From: JAICLK01 sp963810525
Lineage (GTDB): Bacteria > Patescibacteriota > Saccharimonadia > Saccharimonadales > UBA4665
Assembly (NCBI GenBank): GCA_963810525.1
Contig: CAWENB010000003.1
Location: forward strand, 124,001-188,000
Direction: 5' to 3'
Length of the DNA: 64,000 nucleotides
The translations under genes and the position numbers were made by a program. Positions 36,390 to 45,687 of this stretch are shown here, piece by piece (positions within the stretch are counted from its first letter, which is position 1; each line of letters begins with the position of its first letter). The notes beneath the pieces are model-generated. The model saw only the letters and a list, made by a program, of their open reading frames with translations, was not told the origin of the DNA and searched no databases.

Positions 36390-36822
36390 CTAGATTATAT
36401 CATCATGATGCCGTAATAGCAAAGAATTCCCGGCCCGGGTAGCCGCCGCGTTATCTCTCGCTGCTTTCGCGGTTTCGGCGTCCGCTAACCTTGCCTCGAT
36501 GATTTGCCGCACACCCGCAAGGGCCCTTTGCCGAGGCAATAAACGATATTCGTAATATCCAGGATTGTTCTTCATCCGCGTTTTCTCTTTTTTTCGAAAC
36601 TACCATTTTCCGTCCAATCAATTCGCCTATACCTAGATACACCTCCGCCATGTCGATTGGACGGTCGGTGCATATTTCATCAATTTTCGATATGACCAAG
36701 CCTGCGACGCCTGCTGTTACGCGGGCGTAGTCGGCTCCAGTTGGACCATCCGGTCGTGAAACCATTATGCTGTGTATTTCGACGCCGCTATCAATTAACG
36801 ATCCGAAGTAATCGATGAGCAT
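36390..36822 (-). pseudogene. Uncharacterized gene with a frameshift at an A7 run
   Basis: One frame runs from ATG 36822 (MLIDYFGSLIDSGVEIHS) to the run of seven A on the minus strand (36588-36594); after it, a +1 frame continues coherently (MKNNPGYYEYRLLPRQRALA) to the stop at 36390. A one-base homopolymer indel joins them. Programmed shifting is less likely because the phase does not match the A-AAA-AAG slippery pattern. Confidence 0.5.
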
Positions 36823-36967
36823 TTGTTCTTCGGTATTGTCCTGCTCATTTCCGCCGTCAGGCGGCTCATCGTTTCAGGTGAAAGACAGGTCTGGAGCGCC
36901 CGTGAACCGGCAAATTTTCTGACAAGATGATGCCAAGATGAGCCGATCCGTGGTAATTTCCCGCACA

Positions 36968-38452
36968 TCAGTTTACTGTTTGGATACGCATAGGCTCGAA
37001 TCGCTGCAACAGTTCCGTGATGGAGCTGGCACTCGGTTGATCGCTGGCTTGTTTCAAGATTACCTGCATCGAACGGGAAGTCGTTGCCGAATCCAACATC
37101 CATGCGCCGAATTTGTCCGGATCACAGACAAGCCGTCCCTCAGTGGTAACGCGCAGGATACTTATCAATCCTCTTACAGGGTCGGTGGGGTCGGCCAACA
37201 AGTCAAACCATTCATCATCCACTTCCGACACGCCGCACAAGTATTTGGCTATATCTTGCGCCTGCTTCTGACGTAAATAACCAACCGGTAATTCGGCGAA
37301 CCCGGTCGTATCAAAGTCCGCCACTTGCAGTATTCGAAGCATACCGACGTCACGGACTTTGTCATAGCCCGGACCAGGTTCAAACCAGGTCTTTTCGATA
37401 ATCCTGGTATTGAAGCCATCCACGCCAATTGCGTCTTCAACGCCGGAGATAAATCCGGCGGCCAGCGTCAGTTCGGTCAGTTCCGTAAAGTCACCTTCGC
37501 CAATCCCGTAGCGTAGCTCGAATTGATCCGGCATGACTCGAAACGCATTAAAACGTGACGGGCCGGCACGATAACGGTCAGGATCACTAACTTCAAGATT
37601 TCGGTGATGCGCTTGTCCCACACTAGGGAGCACCGTGCTCACGGTTTGCATCGAACCTTCGGTGATGCGCCTTGTCAGCTCAAGGCCTTCGGGTGTGGAA
37701 GTATCGTGCAGCGGCGTCAGCTCACCGTCTTCCAACGTCTGATAGCTGATGTGTATCTGGGAGTTGGGTATTTCGAGATGCAATCCGTAGTAATCAGCAT
37801 ATTTGTGCAGAGTGCGCACAATCCGTGCTTTCCGTGCTACCGAGACGACCAGTCCGGCCTGGTTCGTGCGGATCTCAAAAAAGCCCGGGTTATCGTACCA
37901 CCCGGCCTGGCACTCATCCTGACCAAACCGGAACGCGGCAGTTTCCTGCGGATCATCGTTGGTCAAATCGTCCGGCGTTTCGGCATCCCGATCCGGATTG
38001 CCGAGTGTCGGTTTCGACAAATCGCGGTACACCAGATAATTGACCAGCTCGGGGACGGTCAATACCTCAACTTGCGCCAGCCATCGATCGCGAAGTACGG
38101 CTTGACGGGCATCTTCCGGCACTAATGCCCCGAGTTCAGCACGGATGAGGTCGGGGACATGCCTGAACAGCTGATTGCGTCGATAGCGTATAACATGCGG
38201 GATGGTTCCGAACTGTCTGGCGGTCGCCCAGTCATCCGCCGCATCAGGTTTGTCCTCTTCGTGCCACCTTCGCGATTTGGTGGACATCGCCAGGGTAAAA
38301 TCGAGCTCAATACCCGAAACGGGGTAGACGGGCAGACCGAGCGTTTCGCCCGATATCAGGCCAGCTTCAGTAGCCATCAGGTCGTCTTGAACCAGCTGAC
38401 GCGCGCGGTCAGATATCTCAGGCTGACACTGTACCTCACGGCCACTTGTCAT
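36968..38452 (-). CDS. Uncharacterized protein, 494 aa
   Basis: Large soluble protein with no recognised domain. The ATG at 38452 is preceded by TTGACA, a 17-bp spacer, TAAAAT and 7 nt, a model leaderless promoter; the upstream in-frame codons lie inside this promoter and are excluded. It has alternating alpha/beta character (e.g. GLVVSVARKARIVRTLHKYADYYGLHLEI cut into strands and helices). It heads a minus-strand row of unknown genes down to 34935. Confidence 0.65.
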   Translation of the reverse strand: MTSGREVQCQPEISDRARQLVQDDLMATEAGLISGETLGLPVYPVSGIELDFTLAMSTKSRRWHEEDKPDAADDWATARQFGTIPHVIRYRRNQLFRHVPDLIRAELGALVPEDARQAVLRDRWLAQVEVLTVPELVNYLVYRDLSKPTLGNPDRDAETPDDLTNDDPQETAAFRFGQDECQAGWYDNPGFFEIRTNQAGLVVSVARKARIVRTLHKYADYYGLHLEIPNSQIHISYQTLEDGELTPLHDTSTPEGLELTRRITEGSMQTVSTVLPSVGQAHHRNLEVSDPDRYRAGPSRFNAFRVMPDQFELRYGIGEGDFTELTELTLAAGFISGVEDAIGVDGFNTRIIEKTWFEPGPGYDKVRDVGMLRILQVADFDTTGFAELPVGYLRQKQAQDIAKYLCGVSEVDDEWFDLLADPTDPVRGLISILRVTTEGRLVCDPDKFGAWMLDSATTSRSMQVILKQASDQPSASSITELLQRFEPMRIQTVN

Positions 38453-38459
38453 ATAATTT

Positions 38460-38488
38460 ATTTTACTATATTTTAGTATTCTTGTCAA
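38460..38488 (-). promoter_or_regulatory. Model leaderless promoter
   Basis: Minus-strand TTGACA (38483-38488), 17-bp spacer, TAAAAT (38460-38465), then 7 nt to ATG 38452. Confidence 0.8.
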
Positions 38489-38664
38489 TCTTCATAACAG
38501 GGGTCGTGCTTTCACGGCATGCAATCGATATACGCTCAGCGTTTACTCCTTTTATATCTGTTATGGAACAGGAGCAAATACAGCGGTATGTTAAAAAATC
38601 CACTGACTCGAGGCTCGCAATCGATAATACTAGAAATGGTAACGCTACAGAAAGGACAATATAT

Positions 38665-38850
38665 ATGTACCGAGGCGGACCATCTATAGTCGGAATCATC
38701 TACATCCTAATAGGGCTCATCGTGGCGGCAAATCGTGGGTATTTTGGGGCGGTTGATTCTGTGTCGACCTTACTTAATTTGCTATTGGCCATCTTACTCT
38801 GGCCGCTATTGTTTTTCGGGGTGAGCTTTAACCTGAATGTGGGCATATAG
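38665..38850 (+). CDS. Small membrane protein, 61 aa
   Basis: AAAGGA precedes ATG at 38665. Two hydrophobic helices: IVGIIYILIGLIVAANRGYF and a Leu-rich LLNLLLAILLWPLLFFG. Longer upstream ORF codons overlap the divergent promoter and are not used. Function unknown. Confidence 0.65.
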   Translation: MYRGGPSIVGIIYILIGLIVAANRGYFGAVDSVSTLLNLLLAILLWPLLFFGVSFNLNVGI

Positions 38851-39239
38851 CGCTGCATAAAAAAGCTAGGGTTGCGGGCCTAGAACTGCATGGCGGGTGA
38901 TAACGCAAGGCTTAATGAATCGCCCTGACATATACAAGCACTGGCTATATCCTCACAACAGTTAACTAGCCGGGTTCTCCTGAGGTGTAATTGTTGACAT
39001 TGGACAGTCGCCTCATAGCCTACAGCTCATCCCATTGAGCCGTTATTAATCCCCCGACAAGATTATCCAACTTGCCCCCGAGGGCGGGGGCAAATTTTAT
39101 TTAGTTTTAATCTGTTATTATGATATTAATTGTGTTACCTATCTTTATGAAATAATGGTGTAGGTGGGTTTGGCAAAAAACGTAACTAGCAGCCAGCACA
39201 AAACTCATCATCTATATTTACATATCTACGAACCATTCC
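38851..39239 (+). other. Intergenic stretch with a possible small transcript
   Basis: TTGACA near 38994, a weak TAGCCT 16 bp on, a GCTCA/TGAGC hairpin, and the terminator at 39072-39093 could define a short RNA. No ORF with translation signals is present. Confidence 0.3.
39072..39093 (+). terminator. Strong intrinsic terminator
   Basis: TTGCCCCC/GGGGGCAA, 8 bp, 6-nt loop, followed by ATTTTATTT. Confidence 0.75.
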
Positions 39240-40112
39240 ATGAACTTACCTACCATTACCAAGAAACAACAAGAAATATTAACGCTACTCTACAAATATC
39301 GATTCTTAAACCGTATACAGATACAAGCGCTACTGAACCATAAAGACAAAAAGACTATTAATCTCTGGTTAAGAGATTTGAAGGAGAAGCAGTATATCGA
39401 GTGGATATATTCAACGCACTTTGCCGAGAAGACAAAACCAGCCGTGTACTATATTGGCCTGAATGGGGTACGGTGGCTCAAACAACAAACATATATCGAC
39501 GACGAAGGCGATGAATACTACCGCTATCCAATAGAACAAGTACGCAAGCGCTACCGCGAGGCAGATAGAAGCCAAGCTTACATTGACCGGTGTCTGCTGC
39601 TGGCGGACTGTTGCGTGAGTTTTACGACCAAAACGAGGAATGGTAACGGACTCATAGAATATACGGTCACGACGCAGACCGAATACCAGGATGAAGATAA
39701 TGAATACAACTTCCTGACGGATGGAGATTTAGAAAGCCAATTAGGGCCGCAGCTGGTCATCAGGAAGCAGGTACGCAAAGGAAGCGGCAGGCAGCCCGCC
39801 GCGATTACCAACTACTTGCTGGAACTCTTCGATGTCAACCTACCGCGCTACCGCATGCGGAACCGGCTGAAACAATATGTACAGTTCCTGACTGAGGGGG
39901 ACTGGGAAGCGAATCGGGAAGATGACGATCCGCTGCCCGTTGTCCTCTTGGTCTGCCCCAGACTTACCGACCTTACCTACGCCAAACGGAGGACGAGAGG
40001 ACTGCTGAATGAACTATGGGATGACGACCGGCAACGCACGCACATACGGTTCGCGACGACAGAGAAGCTTAAAGAGACGGAAGCTACCGGCAAGATTTGG
40101 GAGGAAGCGTAG
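39240..40112 (+). CDS. Replication-relaxation family winged-helix protein
   Basis: 290 residues. The N-terminal winged helix (TKKQQEILTLLYKYRFLNRIQIQALLNHKDKKTINLWL begins the helix-turn-helix, wing near residue 60) and the helical remainder match the family first seen on mobilizable plasmids. Relatives occur near conjugation-type ATPases in CPR genomes, giving a possible link to the HerA/TraG-like gene far upstream. Codon use is more AT-rich at its start than the neighbours, consistent with transfer. Confidence 0.8.
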   Translation: MNLPTITKKQQEILTLLYKYRFLNRIQIQALLNHKDKKTINLWLRDLKEKQYIEWIYSTHFAEKTKPAVYYIGLNGVRWLKQQTYIDDEGDEYYRYPIEQVRKRYREADRSQAYIDRCLLLADCCVSFTTKTRNGNGLIEYTVTTQTEYQDEDNEYNFLTDGDLESQLGPQLVIRKQVRKGSGRQPAAITNYLLELFDVNLPRYRMRNRLKQYVQFLTEGDWEANREDDDPLPVVLLVCPRLTDLTYAKRRTRGLLNELWDDDRQRTHIRFATTEKLKETEATGKIWEEA

Positions 40113-40298
40113 GAGTCGTAGCACGTAGCAGCCTCATGGTGCGGCATACCAACAAGCTACCTTGAGCGCACACGCTCCGGCAACTTACGTCAAACCGCCC
40201 CACTTTTCCCTGCAAGAGAATGAACTGCTCACAGCTGCCGGGCTGGCTGCCCATTCAGACCGTTTGCGAGTTGACTTACAATATTATAAAATTTGCTT

Positions 40299-41348
40299 AT
40301 GATAGCACCCGATTACGCGGCTGTCTACTCGCGTGACGTGCGTGTTGACGTTGAGGCCGATGACCAATTCGCGGAATTAATGGCCGAACCAAGGGACTAT
40401 TCGGCCAAATTCGGCGCCTTACTTATGGACCGCCTGGTGCAGGTCGACAACGGGCCGAGCATAGATCCCGGTTTCGTACAAAGTTATTTTGTCTGGGCGA
40501 ACACCCGGCTGCCGCTTATTCATCGCCAACTGGCTAGTGGAACGAGTCCCCAACACCTGCGTGGACTTACCGAAATCAACTTCCATCGGTTAAACGCCAT
40601 GATGCTTGCCATGTGGGAACCGGTATATAGACCGGAGAATTTCGGCAGCCAAAGAAAGTATCTGGGGACCATTCCTACTATGCAGGATGCCCTGGCGATT
40701 TGTGGAGTCCAGAACGTTATCATGCGTTATCGGACCGCCAGCCCACAGGCAGATTTCGCGTACTTTAAACCGGAGAACGAAGGTATACGGTCGGTGATTG
40801 AGGGTAACGGCAATGAATTTGATGCGGCGATCGTCTTGCTGGAATTTATCCGTCGTCTGCAAAAGAAGGACACCCCGCACCGGGATTTGACGGTAGTACC
40901 CGCGCCGATGCAGTTCAGTAATCAGCGTGGTGGCGACAATGGCAGAAACCGGAACGCCAATTTCATCGTATACAGCAGAGACGGCCAGGCGGTAGGCGTC
41001 CAGGTAGGCTCCAGCGTATCGTCCGAAGACAGAAAAAGATATGACAGCAGCCGCATCATACTGGTCGACGGCCGGATCGATCTAGGCAATCAACGGGCGG
41101 TACGGACTGCGACCAGAAGCTCGAGCAAATCCATCCAGACGTGGTCGGGCATCGTCGCCGCCCAGCGAGTGAGTAACTTTTCCACCTATGGCCAGCGCGG
41201 CCGACAGCTGGCGGCGACCGGTTTGCGGGAGCATCAATATTTGTCGCTCAGGCGTTCGGCACGCCATGTTCTCGAAGGCGTACGGCCGAGAACCGATGAG
41301 GCGGTTAGAATCGTCGGCGAACGCATACTGAAAAATCTGTATGGTTAG
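40299..41348 (+). CDS. Uncharacterized protein, 349 aa
   Basis: TTGCGA (40264), 17-bp spacer, TAAAAT (40287) and 6 nt to ATG 40299: a leaderless start. Soluble, with a basic second half (NQRGGDNGRNRNANF) and no family recognised. Confidence 0.6.
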   Translation: MIAPDYAAVYSRDVRVDVEADDQFAELMAEPRDYSAKFGALLMDRLVQVDNGPSIDPGFVQSYFVWANTRLPLIHRQLASGTSPQHLRGLTEINFHRLNAMMLAMWEPVYRPENFGSQRKYLGTIPTMQDALAICGVQNVIMRYRTASPQADFAYFKPENEGIRSVIEGNGNEFDAAIVLLEFIRRLQKKDTPHRDLTVVPAPMQFSNQRGGDNGRNRNANFIVYSRDGQAVGVQVGSSVSSEDRKRYDSSRIILVDGRIDLGNQRAVRTATRSSSKSIQTWSGIVAAQRVSNFSTYGQRGRQLAATGLREHQYLSLRRSARHVLEGVRPRTDEAVRIVGERILKNLYG

Positions 41349-41635
41349 ATGTACGGCTCGCCCATCATGCTGTTGACTGAATCCGACCACCTGACAAATA
41401 AAGTTACGGCCGCAGGATTCCTGCCTGCAAAGCTATAACGTGTAAACGAAAAAACGGTTCGGTGCTTGAGCGGTTCGTGACGGTGACCGTTACGGTTGAT
41501 CCGTTACTGCTGCAGCTGCCACCGTTAGCACTACTGATCCCCGACTAGTGCTTCAATCAAAATGATCGCAAGCTATGAAAGTTATCATGACATATTTTAT
41601 GATATTTTCTTAACTCGTGTTATACTTATAGTATT

Positions 41636-42388
41636 ATGTCGATTAGCGGCGAATACGCCATGCCGAGTAATCCTGTTTGGTTGGAGGAGCTGGAGCATTT
41701 ACAGAATGCGCCGGGCGTCGACCCGGTAGTTGCGGCATGCGAAGGTCACGAAAGTATTATCCCGGACGAGGGCTATTTGATCGGGGCAACGATACAAGTC
41801 GGCAAACCGAGCGGCAATATGCTCATACGGCGCTATACCAAACCCGGCCTGACAATACACCCGGGCGGTTACGAGGAGACGCTCGGCTGGATGAGTGCGC
41901 AAGTCGGCGGAAACGGACCGGCTCTAACCATGATGGCGACCGGTCCGGGGATGCATGTACCGGCGCTGGCCAGGCAAGCACAGGAAGCCGGCTCTGCATA
42001 TTCGACTTTTCTTGAGCTGAGAGACGCATTCGTGACGGCCGACGCAGTTGATGAATCAGGCCGCAGGTTAGCCCCATTGATTTCCGACATTTTAGGTCCC
42101 GATCCGGAAATTTCAGTCTGGGCTGAAAGATTTGCCACGAAACCCGACAGCCCATACTTCCATTTGAACCGTGCCGCAACATCCGTTGACGAAGCGGTCG
42201 CCGTCTTTAGGGCCATCGGTCAAGGCATGGGATTCACTGGCGACAAGCTTGAAAGATACACTGACGATATGAAATCCCACGTACGGGCACTGCAACATAC
42301 ACCCGACACGCAAGCCGTACGGCGCCAGAGCCAAGCCATGCGGGTCCTTCGCGGGTATACAGGCCGCCTCATAGATCACCGCCCCTAA
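41636..42388 (+). CDS. Uncharacterized protein, 250 aa
   Basis: Begins MSISGEYAMPSNPVWLEELE; TATACT and TATAGT boxes lie 9 and 3 nt upstream. No family recognised. The 41349-41635 interval before it carries only Thr/Val-rich minus-strand fragments and no gene. Confidence 0.55.
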   Translation: MSISGEYAMPSNPVWLEELEHLQNAPGVDPVVAACEGHESIIPDEGYLIGATIQVGKPSGNMLIRRYTKPGLTIHPGGYEETLGWMSAQVGGNGPALTMMATGPGMHVPALARQAQEAGSAYSTFLELRDAFVTADAVDESGRRLAPLISDILGPDPEISVWAERFATKPDSPYFHLNRAATSVDEAVAVFRAIGQGMGFTGDKLERYTDDMKSHVRALQHTPDTQAVRRQSQAMRVLRGYTGRLIDHRP

Positions 42389-42479
42389 AGTGCTTCGGAT
42401 TCAACCTCAAACGTCTGCCGCATTAAACTGACGCAAAGTATCTCCAGTTAGCGGCTGAGTCTCCAGATAATCGTCGCGA

Positions 42480-43484
42480 TCAGCAATGGTCCGAATTCGT
42501 GCTAGTGACGGTCGTCGATGAGTTGCTGGTATTGGTTGCACTGCCGGATTTGGCGTTGCCGTTACCGGTGACACTGCCCGTGGTCGAGGACTGGGTGGTG
42601 GTAGTTTGGACGGTCACGTTGTTTGATGAGTACGAGGTGCACTGCATGCCGCAGTTATTGTCGTCTGCATCGTGATCACCGTCGCATTGATACCCACTAC
42701 CCTCGCCATGATGATGGTCGTCACACTCTTTATAGACGTATCTGTGCCTGTGGTGATAGTAAACATGATACCGACACTCATGCTGCTGCGCTGCTACCGA
42801 TATGCGGTTATTAGCCAGCGTGACCGTATTGCTGCGCAGTGCCGCCAGAGCAGTAGGGCCCATGGCCGCACCAACGAGCACGAATGCCGTGGTAGCAGCT
42901 GCGCCCAGGCTTACCCGCTTTGATAATTTGCCCGAATCGTTTTCGGACTCGTACCGCCGGAACCCCGGCACGCGGTAGACGATAAACCGGCGGTAGTATT
43001 CGGCCAGATGCTGAACTTCTTCAATCATAATGAGCAGCGCCGCGATGTAAATTATAGGCAGAATCACGATAGGCTTCTTGGCATCGAGCAGTGCCCAGCC
43101 GGCATAGGGCACGTGCCATACGACCTTGCCAATAACTTGACCACCCGCAATAGGCACGTCGGCAACTTTGTTCGCATCGCCCTTGGTCACGAACGCCGGA
43201 ATTCTGCCATCAAGCTTATACGCTTTGATGATCCGGTGCGATATGGTAATTTTTGAATCACTCGCATCGGTGTGGGTAATGACATCCCCGACCTTCAATG
43301 AAGATAAGGGGACGCGGTGTACCAACACCAACGAACCGGGCGGAATGTCAGGACGCATGCTGCCGGTCGGAATGGCCAGGGCTTTCCACCCCGACCCTGA
43401 CCATCCGAACAGCAGGAATGCGCCAGCGCATGCCACCAGGATACTTAAGCTTATTAGTATATTGATTCGTCTGACTATACCCAT
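42480..43484 (-). CDS. SipW-like signal peptidase I with His/Cys-rich tail
   Basis: 334 residues. An N-terminal helix is followed by the ER/archaeal-type catalytic motif PTGSMRPDIPPG (Ser42) and the His of ISHRIIKAYK (His83), so a Ser/His type enzyme rather than the Ser/Lys LepB type; a second helix region lies near 125-155 and a third near 195. It cleaves signal peptides of TasA-like proteins. Odd feature: about 110 extra residues at the C-terminus, first rich in His, Tyr, Asp and Cys (YHVYYHHRHRYVYKE, CDGDHDADDNNC), then Thr/Ser low complexity. It follows the TasA-like gene by 36 bp. Confidence 0.85.
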   Translation of the reverse strand: MGIVRRINILISLSILVACAGAFLLFGWSGSGWKALAIPTGSMRPDIPPGSLVLVHRVPLSSLKVGDVITHTDASDSKITISHRIIKAYKLDGRIPAFVTKGDANKVADVPIAGGQVIGKVVWHVPYAGWALLDAKKPIVILPIIYIAALLIMIEEVQHLAEYYRRFIVYRVPGFRRYESENDSGKLSKRVSLGAAATTAFVLVGAAMGPTALAALRSNTVTLANNRISVAAQQHECRYHVYYHHRHRYVYKECDDHHHGEGSGYQCDGDHDADDNNCGMQCTSYSSNNVTVQTTTTQSSTTGSVTGNGNAKSGSATNTSNSSTTVTSTNSDHC

Positions 43485-43520
43485 AGCATGTTTCCGAGTA
43501 ACAAGTCCGAAACTACCTTA

Positions 43521-44120
43521 TTAGGTATCAACCGTTGTGCCGGCAAAGTCAATTGAAAACGGAGTCAAAGAACCTCCGGAAGTTGTTACGGTCGAATCTG
43601 GCGTTACATTAGCCTGACAACTCCACACGTTGTTTGATGCATTGCTTAATGGATTTGTTGACAGGGCAGCTGTAGATCCAGAAAGGCTGCCGAGTGTAGC
43701 AGAAAAGGATACCGCGCCAGAATATGAACCGCCGACACCGCAACTAATAGCTAGTGTAATATTATTTGCGTTGATTGTTGAATCAGCAAATGCTCCGCTT
43801 GGTATCCCAATAGTTATATTCATCGGCGCCCCCGTGTCAGCACCACCTGTGTTATCGATACAGAAATTAAAGTCAGGAGACGTGACCGTAGGTTGCAAGT
43901 TCTGAAAATTCATACCTTGCACAGGACCCGCACCCTCGTCTGTACAGTTTTGCGTAAGCCCAATGCCTAACGATGCAGTAGCATCTACTAGTGTATTGTT
44001 TCCTAGTGTTATCGTATTTGACGGTATTTGCGCGAACGTGATACCGCCCACCAAAGCGGCCACAGCTCCCATTGTTCCGACGGCACGAACCAACGGATTA
44101 ATTTTACGTATGCTTAGCAT
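43521..44120 (-). CDS. TasA/CalY-like secreted fibre protein
   Basis: 199 residues with an N-terminal helix and signal (VRAVGTMGAVAALVGGITFAQ) followed by SNTITLGNNTLVDAT, the same pattern as the protein at 50276 (SNNTIS). The rest is a beta-rich Ser/Thr/Asn protein. It is probably processed by the adjacent SipW-like peptidase and assembled into surface fibres. GAGGGGG ribosome site. Confidence 0.75.
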   Translation of the reverse strand: MLSIRKINPLVRAVGTMGAVAALVGGITFAQIPSNTITLGNNTLVDATASLGIGLTQNCTDEGAGPVQGMNFQNLQPTVTSPDFNFCIDNTGGADTGAPMNITIGIPSGAFADSTINANNITLAISCGVGGSYSGAVSFSATLGSLSGSTAALSTNPLSNASNNVWSCQANVTPDSTVTTSGGSLTPFSIDFAGTTVDT

Positions 44121-44277
44121 ACCCCACCCCCTCTCACATTAGGTTTATGCTTTCATTGTGTGACTATCATAAGCATTTTGCAAGACCTGCAAACTACTTA
44201 TCCACAAGCTTATTAATCCACGCCCTTTGCAGGAGCTGTAATTTAGTGTCTGTCCGATAAATGCGTATTGCCTGATA

Positions 44278-44742
44278 CTAGCCTTCGAGCGGCGTCCGGC
44301 CTGCCTGCTCTACAGCGTCAAGCAGGCAGCCGGTAGATCCGATAATGAAAGCCGCGCCCTGCGCGGCGATGATTTCGGGCGAGTCGCCTAATTGCTCAAA
44401 GATGGTATCCGGTGAAAGCTGATCGTCTGTGCCTGCCGTTTCCACAAATACCGGATCACCCATAGGGTTCGCAAGACTATCTATCCAAGCCTCGCCGTGT
44501 ACTGTTACGCCGTCTTTCTCACCGACCACTTCGCCGAAAGCTTCCAGGTATTGACTACCTTGTTCATCGGCGCGTAAGATGAGCGCGACGATACCGCAGC
44601 GGGCGTTTGGGTGCGGACAGCGCGTCTGGCAATAATTTTCAGCCGGCGGAAATTTATAAGGATTTTCAGCGGCTCCCGGCAGGTCGACCCTGATCTCGAA
44701 CCCATATAAACTTTCGTGGCCACCCGAATCCATAGATGACAT
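44278..44742 (-). CDS. Uncharacterized protein with cysteine cluster, 154 aa
   Basis: CQTRCPHPNARCG (C-x3-C-x6-C) near residue 38 suggests metal binding. Acidic otherwise. AGGAG upstream of ATG 44742. No family recognised. Confidence 0.5.
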   Translation of the reverse strand: MSSMDSGGHESLYGFEIRVDLPGAAENPYKFPPAENYCQTRCPHPNARCGIVALILRADEQGSQYLEAFGEVVGEKDGVTVHGEAWIDSLANPMGDPVFVETAGTDDQLSPDTIFEQLGDSPEIIAAQGAAFIIGSTGCLLDAVEQAGRTPLEG

Positions 44743-44862
44743 GTCAATCTCCTCGCATCTTCTAAGTGCAACTATTTTACAATACGTCGAAAAGATTTTA
44801 CATCCACCCGACGATTCCGTTGCGATATACTTCTACCATAAAGTGCATGAAGGAACGAACTT

Positions 44863-45600
44863 ATGGCAGAAATGGTTGCATCCGGTAGAAGCCTCGTGGT
44901 GGCAGCCGACGCGGAGCCGCACATGTTCTCGTGGCTGGTGGGTCAGGTAGCCGGAGCGGACGGTGTGAGCGCGGTCAAGCTCGGGCCGGAAGTCGCATTT
45001 GAGCTGAAGCTGCGGCACGCGGTTGAAGAAGTTCACCAGAACGGCCTCCTGGCGGTTTACGACCATATGTCCGCCGGCATTGGTGCTCCTGAGGAAGGCG
45101 TATCTTTCGCCCGCCTCATGAACCGTGCGAACGTGGATGCTGCAACCTTATATCCGCTCGGCGGACCTGATACGCAACGAGTATGGACGCAGGCCTTGTT
45201 GGCAGCGGGCGTGCGCGTTATCACGGGGTCGGAGATGTCGCACGATAATTTCCGTTCGAGTGTATATGGCGACGGGGGCGGGTACGTTGCCGGTCCGTCG
45301 TTCAGGCGAATTTTCGAATTAGCATTGGAGCTCGGCGGCCGCGATTTTATCGTACCCGGTGACAAACCTGACCGGGTGAAAGCCTACCGGGCATTCTTCG
45401 ATGCGCGGGCGGGCGCGGGAGGATATACCTTGTGGGTAGATAACGCCGTCGATTCTGAGGGTATGCTGCGAGCTTCTGTCAGTATGGCGGGGCTGAATGT
45501 GAATGCCATTGCCGGCAATACAATCTACGAAAGCCCGCTTCCGCGCCAAACGGCGATGCGGCTCGGACAGAAAATGTTGCAGCTCGGCGCTGCGGAGTAG
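44863..45600 (+). CDS. OMP-decarboxylase-like paralogue 1, catalytic residues lost
   Basis: 245-residue TIM barrel of the orotidine-5'-phosphate decarboxylase superfamily. Colinear with archaeal PyrF: beta-1 VVAADAEP, VSAVKLG (catalytic Lys position kept), TGSEMSH (compare TEMSH) and VPGDKPDRVKAYR. The catalytic D-x-K-x-x-D loop, seen as DHQKAGTDIP in copy 2, reads DHMSAGIGAP here, so Lys and second Asp are gone, as is the QGGD loop. Likely a binding protein, regulator or subunit. First of three tandem copies. TATACT and GAAGGA upstream. Confidence 0.7.
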   Translation: MAEMVASGRSLVVAADAEPHMFSWLVGQVAGADGVSAVKLGPEVAFELKLRHAVEEVHQNGLLAVYDHMSAGIGAPEEGVSFARLMNRANVDAATLYPLGGPDTQRVWTQALLAAGVRVITGSEMSHDNFRSSVYGDGGGYVAGPSFRRIFELALELGGRDFIVPGDKPDRVKAYRAFFDARAGAGGYTLWVDNAVDSEGMLRASVSMAGLNVNAIAGNTIYESPLPRQTAMRLGQKMLQLGAAE

Positions 45601-45687
45601 CGCCTAAGATGTTTGCTGAAGTGTAAAGCAATTTACTGACTACTTAAATCCCGTGGTCTATACTTCGCCAACATGGGGGGATGAGCC

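Noticed and set aside
36585..36600. Programmed frameshift at an A7 run
   Set aside because: The reading phase does not match A-AAA-AAG and the required change is +1; an indel is simpler.
41430..41545. Minus-strand Thr/Val-rich fragment (STVTVTVTNRSST) resembling the SipW tail
   Set aside because: No start, too short and surrounded by stops; perhaps a remnant, but not supportable as a gene.
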